A stretch of 64,000 nucleotides of DNA, from assembly GCF_007747215.1 (NCBI RefSeq), contig NZ_CP036273.1, positions 4,448,322 through 4,512,321 on the forward strand. Reading direction: 5' to 3'. This DNA comes from Urbifossiella limnaea. Lineage in GTDB: Bacteria > Planctomycetota > Planctomycetia > Gemmatales > Gemmataceae. Shown here piece after piece: positions 54,054 through 62,642 of the stretch (positions are counted from its first letter, which is position 1; each line of letters begins with the position of its first letter). The translations under genes were made by a program, and so were the position numbers. A model generated the notes under the pieces. That model saw only the letters and a list, made by a program, of their open reading frames with translations. It did no database searches and was not told the origin of the DNA.

Positions 54054-54087
54054 GGCCCCGGTGACACAAGTGGTTGTCACCGGGGCC
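54054..54087 (+). terminator. Strong hairpin with T-rich tail
   Basis: GGCCCCGGTGACA pairs with TGTCACCGGGGCC across an 8-nt loop, followed by TTTGCCTTT. It fits an intrinsic terminator, here directly upstream of the second integrase. Confidence 0.65.
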
Positions 54088-54120
54088 TTTGCCTTTCCGG
54101 GCCGACCTCGGAACCCCCGA

Positions 54121-54150
54121 TTTGTGGCAGTGTTTGTGGCACTTTGTGGC
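54121..54150 (+). repeat. Three TTTGTGGC direct repeats
   Basis: Identical octamers lie at 54121-54128, 54133-54140 and 54143-54150, 23 bp before the integrase 2 start. Closely spaced direct repeats like these are typical arm-type recombinase sites or autoregulatory sites. Confidence 0.7.
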
Positions 54151-54172
54151 GGGAGGGTTCTCCGAGGATGAC

Positions 54173-55534
54173 ATGGCCAAGGCCCGCTCGTTCCGCGTCG
54201 GCAAGGTGACCGGCTACCTCCGCGGCCGCGTCTGGTACCTCTGCTACTTCGAGCACGGCAAGCGCCGCCGCCCCCGCGCCGGGGCCGACCGGGACGCCGC
54301 CCGGCAGCTCGCCGCCCAGGTCAACGCCCAGCTCGAGACCGGGGCGCCCTCCGCACTCGGGTTCGAGCCGATCGGCATCCCCGCCCTGCGGCGCGACTGG
54401 CTCGACCACCATGAGCAGGTCCGCCGGTCCTCGGTCCAGTCGATCAACCGGTACCGGACGGCCACCGAGCACCTCCTCCGCTTCCTGAGCGACCACCCCT
54501 TGAGGCACGCGGGAATGTTCTCGGCCTCCCACGCCGCGGACTTCGTCCGCCACCTGCGGGCCGCCCGGGTGTCCCCGAACGGCCACCCGAACACCCCCAC
54601 GCGGCCGCTGCTGGACAAGGGCGTGCGGTACGTCCTGGAGTGCTGCCGGGCGCTGTTCAACCACGCCGCCCGGCGGCGGCACCTGCCGCCGTACGCCGGG
54701 AACCCGTTCGCGGCGGTCGAGATCGACCGCATCCCCGTCGAGTCCGCGCGGCCGATCACGCTCCTCACCGCGGACCAGGAACGCGAGTTCCTCGGCGCGT
54801 GCGACGACTGGCAGTTCCCGGTGTTCCTGACCCTAATCCTGACCGGGCTGCGGCCGGGCGAGTTGTGCCACCTCCTGCTGCCCGACGACCTCGACCTGGC
54901 GGCCGGCCTCGTCCGGGTGCGGAACAAGCCGCGACTCGGCTGGCAGGTGAAGACGCGGAACCAGCGCGACATGCCGCTCGTGCCCGCGCTGGCGGACGTG
55001 CTGCGGGTTCATCTGGCGGGCCGCACCTCCGGGCCCGTGTTCCTGCGGCGGACGTGGACGGCCGACGGCCCGCGGTTCGATGCGTCCTCGCCCGCGGCCC
55101 TGGAGGCGGAACTGTCGCGGCGGCTCGCCAGCCGGGACGCGACCCGGGGCGAGTCGGACCGGGACGTCCGGCGGCGCCTGGCCCGGCGGCTCTGGCGGGA
55201 CGCCGGGGCGGTGGACGAGGGCCGGGTCCGGGTCGAGTTCATCCGGGCGGCGGGGGCCGCCGGGCTGGCCGGGCAGACGGCGCCGAAGGTGCTCCGCCAC
55301 CAGTTCGCGACCGCCCTCCAGGAGGGGCGGGTGGACCCGCTGGTCCGGAACATCCTCATGGGGCACGCGGCGGCGGGCGTGCGGTCGGCGGGGCACGGCC
55401 TCGGGATGACCGCGGTGTACACGCACACCCGGCCCGAGACCGTCCGCGAGCAACTGCTCGCCGCGCTCGCCGACCGAGCGGCCGCCGCGGCCGCGCGGGA
55501 GTGGGTCTCCCGACACAACCAGTTACTCGTCTAA
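54173..55534 (+). CDS. tyrosine recombinase (integrase) 2
   Basis: This protein of about 453 aa starts at ATG 54173 (MAKARSFRVGKVTGYLRGRV). Earlier in-frame starts run through the terminator hairpin. The catalytic domain shows Arg in LTGLRPGELCHLL, a Lys-bearing beta-hairpin, LRHQFATALQ (Arg), MGHAAAG (His) and VYTHT (Tyr). It is a full-length phage-type integrase. The gene to its right is a fragment of another recombinase on the opposite strand. Confidence 0.9.
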   Translation: MAKARSFRVGKVTGYLRGRVWYLCYFEHGKRRRPRAGADRDAARQLAAQVNAQLETGAPSALGFEPIGIPALRRDWLDHHEQVRRSSVQSINRYRTATEHLLRFLSDHPLRHAGMFSASHAADFVRHLRAARVSPNGHPNTPTRPLLDKGVRYVLECCRALFNHAARRRHLPPYAGNPFAAVEIDRIPVESARPITLLTADQEREFLGACDDWQFPVFLTLILTGLRPGELCHLLLPDDLDLAAGLVRVRNKPRLGWQVKTRNQRDMPLVPALADVLRVHLAGRTSGPVFLRRTWTADGPRFDASSPAALEAELSRRLASRDATRGESDRDVRRRLARRLWRDAGAVDEGRVRVEFIRAAGAAGLAGQTAPKVLRHQFATALQEGRVDPLVRNILMGHAAAGVRSAGHGLGMTAVYTHTRPETVREQLLAALADRAAAAAAREWVSRHNQLLV

Positions 55535-55868
55535 ATATCTGGCATAATCGTGTCAAGATACTTGTGTGGGATCGGATAGCAATCGCAAACCCTCGTGGTC
55601 GCCCTGCCCCGCCCCACCAGGCGGCCTGCTCACCACTCCTGGGGATCACCGCCGGCGTCGCTCACACCCAATGCCGGTGGTCCTGCCGCGAGGGGCCTGA
55701 CTCCCGGACGGTTATCCCGGGAGTCAGTGCACTTGCCCGGTCGTGGTCCTCGACCACGCCGGGGTGGGGGCCGGGACGCGGCGTGATCTCACCCCCCGAC
55801 CGTCCGGCAGCCCCTGCCGCTCGCGAGCGGGGCGAACGAATTATGCTATTAATATTCTAAATATATTA
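55535..55868. other. AT-edged intergenic region between two recombinase 3' ends
   Basis: No gene is seen in these 330 bp. Both edges are AT-rich, unusual here, and each carries AATCGTGTCA (55546-55555 and 55872-55881, the second inside the recombinase fragment). GC-rich DNA with a short inverted repeat (CCCGG/CCGGG) fills the middle. Confidence 0.5.
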
Positions 55869-56490
55869 TCAAATCGTGTCACAATTACTTGAAGAGCGGC
55901 TTACCTCTTGCCTCTCCCCTGCGAGCCGGCGGGTGCGGGTGCCGAGGGTGTTCGCGGGGAAAGAGTCGCCGGCAGGGGTGACCGGACCGAGTGGCGGCAG
56001 GGGTGAACGCGGATCGGAGTCAGCCGCCGGCGCCGCGGCGGCGCGCCGGTCGACGGCGTCGAGCAGCGGCGCCTGCTCCCGTTCGAGCACCGCGGAGGAA
56101 CGGCGGCGGAGCTGGCCGAGGTGGGTATACGCGACGACCGCCGCCTTCCCGGGCGCGTGGCTCAGGAAGTAGCGGACGTACCCCTCCGGCACGCCCGCGT
56201 TGTTGAGCGTCGTGGCGAACAGGTGGCGCAGGTCCTTCAGGGTCGCGGCCGACGGCCACTTCATCATGGTTGACAACATCGCGACCCCCCGCACGTGGTC
56301 GTGGTCCAGCCCGCCCGCGTCGGCGAACACCCCGACCCGGACGCGGGCCCGCTCCGCGGCCGTCCTCGCTCCCGCCCGGTCGCACCGCGCCCGGTACTCG
56401 CCGACCAGGTCCGCGTGTGCCGCCGGGAGGTTCCCGTCGTGATCCGGGAGGCGGACCTCCGCTCCCGGGGCCGGAGCGCCGACCAGGCCG
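55869..56490 (-). pseudogene. tyrosine recombinase, C-terminal fragment (integrase 4)
   Basis: Without a valid N-terminus, the minus strand reads LPAAHADLVGEYRARCDRAG, ATLKDLRHLFATTLNNAGVP, YVRYFLSHAPGKAAVVAYTH. This matches the last third of the recombinase at 61022-62515, which has the same order of segments. The catalytic Arg, His and Tyr motifs are kept but the core N-terminal domains are gone, so it is a truncated paralog. Confidence 0.7.
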
Positions 56491-56759
56491 GGCCGGTCGG
56501 TTCTGGTTTCGACTCCCCATACGACAGCCAGTCCCGGCGGTCGTGTGCGTTTCCGCCTCGCCCGCCCGGCCGAACCGGCTTCTCCGATTCCGATCCGCGC
56601 CCCCTGGCGTGCGCCGCCGTCGCCGCGCCAGTCCGGTCACCAGCCCGGACGTAGCAGCGTCCGCCGGTCCGGGGCCGGCGCCCGTCTCGACGGTCCCCTC
56701 CCGGTCACCACCTGGCTGCCCGTGCTCTCCCCGCGGCCGGGGTGGTTTTGCGTCCCCGC

Positions 56760-56785
56760 AAGACCGCCCCGTCGGGGGCGGTCTT
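56760..56785 (+). terminator. Terminator-like hairpin
   Basis: AAGACCGCCCC-GTCG-GGGGCGGTCTT is a perfect 11-bp stem followed by a short pyrimidine stretch. It lies 24 bp before the next gene, so it may terminate an upstream transcript or protect the leader. Confidence 0.65.
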
Positions 56786-56809
56786 CTACCCGTTCCGGAG
56801 ACCACTCCG

Positions 56810-57388
56810 ATGACCGAACACGCGCCCACGCACGCACACGCCGCCTTCCTGTCCCTCCTGCCCCGGCTCCGGACGCACGCCCGCGTCCGGTTCCGACACC
56901 TCAACTGGAGCGACCGCGAGGAGGCGGTTGCCGACACCGTGGCCTACGGCTTCGCCTCGTTCCTGCGGCTCACGGCGCGCGGGAAACACCCGGCCGCGTT
57001 CCCCGCGGTGTTCGCGCACTTCGTCGCGCGGGCGGTGGCCAACGGGCGGAGCGTGGTCCGCCGGCTCTCCGCCCGGGACGTCACGGCCGGGTACCGCAAG
57101 GGCCGGGCCGCGGTCCACCGCCTCGAGGGCCCGGCGCCCGGCGGCGGGTGGTGGCGGGACGCGGCCCCGGACCGGCGGGGCCGGGTTGCCGACCAGGCGG
57201 CGTTCAACCTCGACTTCCCCGCCTGGCTCGCCACCCTGCCGGCCGTCAAGCGAACCGTCGCCGAGCTGCTGGCGCGGGGCCACGGCACCGGCGAGGCCGC
57301 CGGCGCGACCGGGCTCAGCGCCGGCCGCGTGTCGCAACTGCGGCGCGAGCTCGCCGACTCGTGGGTCGACTTCCACGCGGGTTTCTGA
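56810..57388 (+). CDS. sigma-factor-like protein of a phage-type island
   Basis: This 192-aa protein has a helical N-terminal half (HAAFLSLLPRLRTHARVRFR, EEAVADTVAYGFASFLRLTA) resembling sigma region 2. Its C-terminal HTH (LPAVKRTVAELLARGHGTGE, ATGLSAGRVSQLRREL) resembles region 4. It is distinct from the ECF factor at 17885. It is probably a regulator carried by the mobile region. The minus-strand frames over it are not coding. Confidence 0.65.
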   Translation: MTEHAPTHAHAAFLSLLPRLRTHARVRFRHLNWSDREEAVADTVAYGFASFLRLTARGKHPAAFPAVFAHFVARAVANGRSVVRRLSARDVTAGYRKGRAAVHRLEGPAPGGGWWRDAAPDRRGRVADQAAFNLDFPAWLATLPAVKRTVAELLARGHGTGEAAGATGLSAGRVSQLRRELADSWVDFHAGF

Positions 57389-57463
57389 CACCGGTCCGTC
57401 CCGACGCCGCCCCACCCGGACCGGCTTCGGCGGACGTCGGGAGGTGACCGACCCGGAGGGCCC

Positions 57464-58225
57464 ATGTCTGTACCGCTGTCCCACCTGGTTCTCGACCGCC
57501 CCCTGGCGGTCCTCGACGTCGAAACGACCGGCGTCGACCCGGCGGCCGACCGGGTCGTCGAGGTGGCCGTCCTGACCCTCCTGCCGGGCGGCGGGCAAGA
57601 GCTTTTCCACCGCCGCGTCGATCCGGGCGGGCCGATCCCGCCCGCGGCGACCGCGGTGCACGGCATCACCGACGCGGCGGTGGCTGGCGCCCCGCCGTTC
57701 GCCGCGGTCGCGCCCGAGCTGTTCGCGGCCCTGCACGGGTCGGACTTGGCCGGGTTCGGGATCGGCACGTTCGACCTGCCGCTGCTGGCCGCCGAGTTCG
57801 CCCGCGCCGGGGTCCCGTTCCGGGTGGCCGGGCGGCGGGTGATCGACGTGCTGGCGCTGTACCGGCGGTGTCACCCGCGGGACCTTTCCGGCGCCGTCCG
57901 CGAGTACCTCGGCCGCGACCACGCCGGCGCGCACTCGGCGGCCGCCGACGTGCGGGCCACCGCCGAGGTGCTCGACCGGCAGGTGGGGCGGCACGCGCTG
58001 CCGCCCACCCCGGCCGGCCTGCACGCTTCGCTGGTCGAGGTGGACGTCGCCGGCCGGTTCCGGCGCGACGCGGCCGGGCACGTCGTGTTCGCGTTCGGGA
58101 AGTACGGCGGGCGGCGGCTCGGGGAGGTCGCCGCCCGCGACCCCGGATACCTGAGGTGGATGCTCGGCCGCCCGTTCCTCGACGACGCCCTCGGCCTCGT
58201 CCGCCGCGCGCTGGCCGGCGGGTGA
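57464..58225 (+). CDS. DnaQ-like 3'-5' exonuclease
   Basis: This 253-aa DEDDh exonuclease has ExoI VLDVETTGVDP (Asp, Glu), ExoII GFGIGTFDLPLL (Asp) and ExoIII AHSAAADV (His, Asp). The C-terminal 60 residues (FAFGKYGGRRLGEVAARDPG, YLRWML) match the DUF3820/exodeoxyribonuclease X tail. Phages and plasmids often carry such nucleases for DNA processing. It follows the sigma-like gene and precedes a phage Gp88-like gene. Confidence 0.9.
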   Translation: MSVPLSHLVLDRPLAVLDVETTGVDPAADRVVEVAVLTLLPGGGQELFHRRVDPGGPIPPAATAVHGITDAAVAGAPPFAAVAPELFAALHGSDLAGFGIGTFDLPLLAAEFARAGVPFRVAGRRVIDVLALYRRCHPRDLSGAVREYLGRDHAGAHSAAADVRATAEVLDRQVGRHALPPTPAGLHASLVEVDVAGRFRRDAAGHVVFAFGKYGGRRLGEVAARDPGYLRWMLGRPFLDDALGLVRRALAGG

Positions 58226-58328
58226 GTCGCGGCGGTGGCGCCCCTGCCCCACGGTTTTCATTCCCCGAATCGCGGCGCCCGCCGGCCGACCGGCCGGCGG
58301 GCGCCACGACCGTTCCCGGAAGGTTGTG

Positions 58329-59039
58329 ATGCTCACACCCGGCAACCTCAAGCTGGGCGGCCGGCGCATCTGGGGGTTCGCGCTCCCCTCGGGCACGCCC
58401 GCAGTCTGCCCCGGCATGTCGCCGACCTGCTCGGGCTGCTGCTACGCCGCGGCCGTCGAGCGGTACCGCCCGGCCGCCGCGGCCAAATACCGGCGCAACC
58501 TGCGGGCGTCACGCCGCCGCGGGTTCGTCCGCCGGCTCGTCGCGTTCCTGGTCGCCCACCGGATCCGCGTCGTCCGGGTCCACACCGGCGGCGACTTCTA
58601 CTCGCCGCGGTACGCGAGGAAGTGGCTGGCGGTCGCGCGGCGCGCGCCCGGCGTCACCTTCTTCGGCTACACCCGCGGCTGGCGCGTCCCGGCGATCAAG
58701 GCGGTCGTCAACCGGCTCGCCGCGCTGCCGAACTTCGTCGTGTGGTACTCGTGTGACCGAGACACCGGCGTGCCGGCGGACGTCCCGGCCGGCGTGCGCC
58801 TGGCCTGGCTCTCGGCCGCAGCCGGCGACGTGGCGCCCGCCGGCGTCGACCTGGTGTTCCGGGCCCGCGCGCTCCGGCGGCGCCCCGTCGCGCCCGGCGG
58901 CCCGCCGGTCTGTCCCGCCGAGGACGGCGTGCCCCGCCCGCGCCGGGCGACGTGCGACGGGTGCGGCCGGTGCTGGCACCCGGCGCCCGGGACGCACCGC
59001 ACACCGCTCCCGGTGATCGACCCCACCGAACCGCGGTAG
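58329..59039 (+). CDS. Gp88-family phage-type protein
   Basis: This protein of about 236 aa starts at ATG 58329 behind GGAAGG. Conserved features are MSPTCSGCCYAAAVERY, RVHTGGDFYSPRYARKW, VTFFGYTRGWRV and a C-terminal Cys cluster (CDGCGRCWHP). These match the Gp88 family known from mycobacteriophages and related elements. The CxxC clusters suggest metal binding. The biochemical role is unknown. It marks the region as phage-derived. Confidence 0.8.
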   Translation: MLTPGNLKLGGRRIWGFALPSGTPAVCPGMSPTCSGCCYAAAVERYRPAAAAKYRRNLRASRRRGFVRRLVAFLVAHRIRVVRVHTGGDFYSPRYARKWLAVARRAPGVTFFGYTRGWRVPAIKAVVNRLAALPNFVVWYSCDRDTGVPADVPAGVRLAWLSAAAGDVAPAGVDLVFRARALRRRPVAPGGPPVCPAEDGVPRPRRATCDGCGRCWHPAPGTHRTPLPVIDPTEPR

Positions 59040-59088
59040 TCAACGACTCGCTCGTGCCGATCCCATTCTTCCCGAACGGAGAACGACC

Positions 59089-59304
59089 ATGACGCCCGAG
59101 ACCGACGGCCGCGCACCGGCGCGCGGCGACCCGACGGACCCCTCGGGGATCGCCGGGGCCCGGCGCGACACCCCCGCCGGAGCGGCCGCGAAGGCGAGCC
59201 GACAGGTGTGGGTGCCGCACCGGTCGAGAAGGCAGAAGAAGGCGCTGTGGGTCGTGCCGGGCAGCCTCAAGCGCCTTCGCCAGGGCACGGAGGAACCACG
59301 ATGA
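59089..59304 (+). CDS. small hypothetical protein, 71 aa
   Basis: MTPETDGRAPARGDPTDPSG opens a small Arg/Ala-rich protein with a basic C-terminal part (SRRQKKALWVVPGSLKRLR). Its stop overlaps the start of the next gene (ATGA), which supports coupled translation. No family is recognised. Confidence 0.45.
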   Translation: MTPETDGRAPARGDPTDPSGIAGARRDTPAGAAAKASRQVWVPHRSRRQKKALWVVPGSLKRLRQGTEEPR

Positions 59305-59852
59305 CCGCCGTCGTCTCGGCCCGGGCCCGCCGACTGTCCGACGCACTCACGGACCTGAAGGTGAAGGTCCGCGCGACTCTGGCGACCGAGCTAGCCGGCG
59401 CCGTGGGCATCGCCGTCCGCGACGTCCTGCTCGTCGCGCTCGTCGACCGCCTCAGCGCACCGCCGCGCGCCTCGACTCCGGCGCCGCTCCGGGGCGGCTG
59501 GTGGGGGGACGGGTCCGACCGCGAGCCGAACCCGTGGGACCCGGCTCCCGCCATGTGGGACGATTCCGGCGACGATCCCTCGCAGGTCCCTGCCCACTAC
59601 GCCGGCGACGAACGTGACGCACCCGGGCCGGCGCCGGTGGCGCCGGCCGCGGCCGTCGCGCTCGGCTTGAGCGTGGGGCGGTGGTGGCTGGGGCGCGGGG
59701 GAACGGGCGTCGCGGCCGTCGGGTTCGGGGTGCTCGCGACGGCCCTGGGGCGGGCGGGCGGGCCCGGCGTCCGCGCGGCGCTGGCCGTCCTCGCCGCCGC
59801 GACCGACGTCCTTACCGCCGAGGCCGCCCTCGCCCGCCACCGCCCGTTCTGA
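59301..59852 (+). CDS. hypothetical protein with C-terminal membrane helices
   Basis: This protein of about 183 aa overlaps the preceding stop by 4 nt. The N-terminal 55 residues are helical (SDALTDLKVKVRATLATELA), the middle is Asp/Pro-rich, and the end is hydrophobic (VAAVGFGVLATALGRAGGPG, LAVLAAATDVLTAEAALA). It is probably membrane-attached. The function is unknown. Confidence 0.5.
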   Translation: MTAVVSARARRLSDALTDLKVKVRATLATELAGAVGIAVRDVLLVALVDRLSAPPRASTPAPLRGGWWGDGSDREPNPWDPAPAMWDDSGDDPSQVPAHYAGDERDAPGPAPVAPAAAVALGLSVGRWWLGRGGTGVAAVGFGVLATALGRAGGPGVRAALAVLAAATDVLTAEAALARHRPF

Positions 59853-60026
59853 CCAGTCTCGCCAGACCCGCTCCCCGAACCCGCGACACCGCCCGTATAC
59901 CCGCCCGGCGCTCGCCGCGGGTCAGCCGAGTGTTGCGTGATCGGGGATCGGGACTGGCGCCCCGCTGCACTGAACACATTACGACGACCCGAGACCCCCT
60001 AAACGCAACAACAGGAGGAACGAACC

Positions 60027-60626
60027 ATGTCCGCGACCACGACCGCCACCAACGGCAGACCCCAGCGCAAGCAACTGTGCGAACAGCTCGACCGGCTCGA
60101 CGCGATCCTCGACGTGATCGCCGAGGGCCTGCCCGGGGCCGTCACCGACGCGTGCCGCGAGGGCGCCCGGGCGGCCGTCAAGGACGCGATCATCCAGATC
60201 TTCACCGACCCCGAACTCCGCGCCCTGCTCGCCCCGGCGGCGCCCTCCCCGGTCGCCGCGGCGCCCGCCCCCGAGCCCGGGCCGAAGACGCCCGGCCCGT
60301 GGGGCCGGCTGAAGGCGAAACTCGCCGCCGCCCGCGACGCCGTGACCGGCGCGGCCGCCCGGGCGACGGGGGCGGTGGCGTCGCGGTACCGGGCGGCCGG
60401 CGACGCCGTGGCGGCGCTCGGCCAGGCCGCCGGGGAGGCGCTCCCCTGGAGGCGCATGCTGTGGGTCAGCGGCGGCGTCGGGCTGGCGGTCGGAGTGGCC
60501 TGCCTGGTCGTGCCCCAGACCGTCGCCGCGGCCGCCGGCGCCGCCAGCGCCGGCGCCACGGCCGTCGCCGTTCAGGCCGGCACCTGGCTGGGGCGCGCCG
60601 CCCGCCGGTTCGGCCTGGCGGGCTGA
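60027..60626 (+). CDS. hypothetical membrane-associated protein, 199 aa
   Basis: The N-terminus is helical (LCEQLDRLDAILDVIAEGLP), the middle is Ala/Pro-rich, and hydrophobic segments end the protein (VSGGVGLAVGVACLVVPQTV, AAAAGAASAGATAVAVQAG). AGGAGG lies upstream of the ATG. It has the same general plan as the preceding gene product and could be a related phage-island gene. Confidence 0.55.
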   Translation: MSATTTATNGRPQRKQLCEQLDRLDAILDVIAEGLPGAVTDACREGARAAVKDAIIQIFTDPELRALLAPAAPSPVAAAPAPEPGPKTPGPWGRLKAKLAAARDAVTGAAARATGAVASRYRAAGDAVAALGQAAGEALPWRRMLWVSGGVGLAVGVACLVVPQTVAAAAGAASAGATAVAVQAGTWLGRAARRFGLAG

Positions 60627-61021
60627 CCGCGTGCGGCGAGCGGGCGGGATTCGTGTCGGACGTGTGACGACGGCGTCGGCCGGTCAACGTGTTCGCCCGC
60701 GGGCGAGCGCCTCAGCCCGTGCGACCACCCGAACCACCTTCTGCCCCTCGACCTCGGCCTGACTACCGCCTTCCGCCCCGCGGCTCCCACGTCACGGGTC
60801 CGAGGGCCGTCGGCACAACCCCGAGGAACCACCATGGCGGAAACGGGCTCCCGAACCGCCCGTGACGTCCCGGGTACCCGGACCCTCCGCCCGTCCGCGT
60901 GCGGCCTGCCCTCGAAGTCCCCCGCCCACGCCCGACCCGCTCCCCGACCCGCGGGAGGGACGCCCCGTCGGGTGTCGCCCGCTTTCGTACCCCTGGACGC
61001 ATCGCCGCAGAACGGGGCGGG
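60627..61021. other. Intergenic region, nothing convincing
   Basis: These 395 bp separate the last phage-type gene from the convergent integrase. Several open frames cross it on both strands, but all are Arg/Pro-rich and without a ribosome-binding site. No repeat, tRNA or promoter stands out. Confidence 0.4.
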
Positions 61022-62515
61022 TCACACTCCGGTGGAGGGTTCACCGGTCTGGCTGGAGAGCGGAGCGACTTGCTTCACCCTGCCGAGTACAGCCTCCACG
61101 AGACCGCCCCACTCCTTCCGAACGGCTTCGGTGTAGTGCCCGGCGAGATTATTTAAATGCAAGTATGAGTTTAATGCGACACCCCGGCCCGGGGCGTGGC
61201 CCATGAGATACCGCGTGTAGGACTCGGGCACGGCCGCGTTATTCATCGTCGTGGCGAAGAGGTGCCGCAGGTCCTTCACGGTGGCCGCCCGGGGCCACCC
61301 GAGGCGTGTCGCGAGACCGGCAAACTCGCCCCGCACGTCGTCGTATCCGATACCGCCGGCGTCACGGAGAAGCCGGTCCCGAGTCCGGGCTCGCTCGGCC
61401 GCCGACTGCTCGTTCAACTTCTCGCACCTCCGGCGGTACTCGGCGATTAGTTCCGGAAGCGGAGCACGGTACAGGGGAGCGTCGACCACCCCGTGCACGA
61501 CGCGACGTCGTTCGAGGAGCAGGCCGTGACCGCGCCCGCCGCGGAGGTCGGCCCAGAACGGCCCGAGGTCGGCGAGCAGCGGGAAGCGCTTGTCGCGCCG
61601 CCCCTTCGTGAGCACGTCGAGTTCGGGAATGCAAGGGACCTTCAGCCAGTCCGCCGTAAGGTGTTCGGCGAAGAGCGTGCAGGGCTCGGCGGCGCGGAGG
61701 CCGAAGAGCAGCAGCGGCACGAAGAGTCGAAGTTGATGGTGATCGCACGCGTTGATGAACTCCACGGCCATGGGGCTGGTAATGTCCGGTTCGGCGAGCG
61801 GGTCGCCGTGGGGGGGTGGTGTCCTCGCACCCCCCTTGAGGAACGGAGAGCGAAACCCCTCGGGCAGAAGGCCGCCGCGGGCCGGGTCGAGCGCCCATTC
61901 GTAGACGCCGCGAACGACGTCGAGCACGTACCGGTGGCTCCGCAGCGGCCTCCCCGCGGCGCCCGCCCGACCGTTCCCGCCGACCTCGCGGTTCGCCAGA
62001 AACGCCGTGAAAGAAAGCTGGAAGTCGCGATTGACCAGCGCCGGACTCGGGTAGACTCTGTCGATCGTGGTTTGCTCGCAGAAGGCACGGTAGTGACCGA
62101 GGGCGGCGCGGTACCGGGCCACCGTGGCCGGATCGACTACGCCGGCGTCGGCGCGGCGGCGAAGGTCGTCGAGGTAGCGCGCGACGAGTTCGTCGTGGCC
62201 GAGGCGACGCGGCTTCGGCACCCCCCCGGACCGCAGACCCGTAACGCGATCGTCGACCTGCCGGGCCCGCACGAGGACCGCCAGCAAGTCGCCCTCGACG
62301 CGTTCGGAGAGGTTCTTCCGGGCCGCCGGGTCCCACCAGTTCAGGATGTGGTGGGTCCCCCGGCGGTAGATCCGGACCTTCCGCGGGGGGCTCAAACCCG
62401 GGGGGAAGGAGTCCAACCGCTCCCAGCGGTGCTTCTCACCGTAGCGGTCCGTCCAGGAGTGCTGACCGGACGGCGTCGTGTCGCCGACCCGCTCGTGGGA
62501 GCCTGCCGAATCCAT
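61022..62515 (-). CDS. tyrosine recombinase (integrase) 3
   Basis: This protein of about 497 aa starts at 62515 (MDSAGSHERVGDTTP). The SAM-like domain (LVARYLDDLRRRADAGVVDP) precedes the catalytic domain with Arg in LLFGLRAAEPCTLF, KDLRHLFATTMNN (Arg), MGHAPG (His) and NSYLHL (Tyr). The gene converges on the phage-type genes and may be the integrase that brought them in. Its C-terminal third is closely similar to the fragment at 55869-56490. Confidence 0.88.
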   Translation of the reverse strand: MDSAGSHERVGDTTPSGQHSWTDRYGEKHRWERLDSFPPGLSPPRKVRIYRRGTHHILNWWDPAARKNLSERVEGDLLAVLVRARQVDDRVTGLRSGGVPKPRRLGHDELVARYLDDLRRRADAGVVDPATVARYRAALGHYRAFCEQTTIDRVYPSPALVNRDFQLSFTAFLANREVGGNGRAGAAGRPLRSHRYVLDVVRGVYEWALDPARGGLLPEGFRSPFLKGGARTPPPHGDPLAEPDITSPMAVEFINACDHHQLRLFVPLLLFGLRAAEPCTLFAEHLTADWLKVPCIPELDVLTKGRRDKRFPLLADLGPFWADLRGGRGHGLLLERRRVVHGVVDAPLYRAPLPELIAEYRRRCEKLNEQSAAERARTRDRLLRDAGGIGYDDVRGEFAGLATRLGWPRAATVKDLRHLFATTMNNAAVPESYTRYLMGHAPGRGVALNSYLHLNNLAGHYTEAVRKEWGGLVEAVLGRVKQVAPLSSQTGEPSTGV

Positions 62516-62642
62516 GGCCGTCCTGCCTGACCTCGCCTTGACTTGCGAGCGAATGACGGCAGGGTAACCGGTGGGCCTCACGCCGCACTCACACCTGCGG
62601 CCTCGGCGTGTGAGACTTCGGGGGTAACGGAACCACGTCCGA

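Larger units (their letters stand above)
53753..54172. other. Intergenic region with att-like features ahead of integrase 2
   Basis: No gene is seen. It has a TGGTGCAC direct repeat (53877-53884, 53888-53895), a tRNA-Ser 3'-end-like stretch, a strong terminator-like hairpin and three TTTGTGGC repeats. This combination is what one expects at an integrase attachment site. Confidence 0.55.

Noticed and set aside
56786-58417. 543-aa minus-strand frame
   Set aside because: It is antisense to the sigma-like and DnaQ-like genes, Arg/Gly/Pro-rich, and without recognisable motifs.
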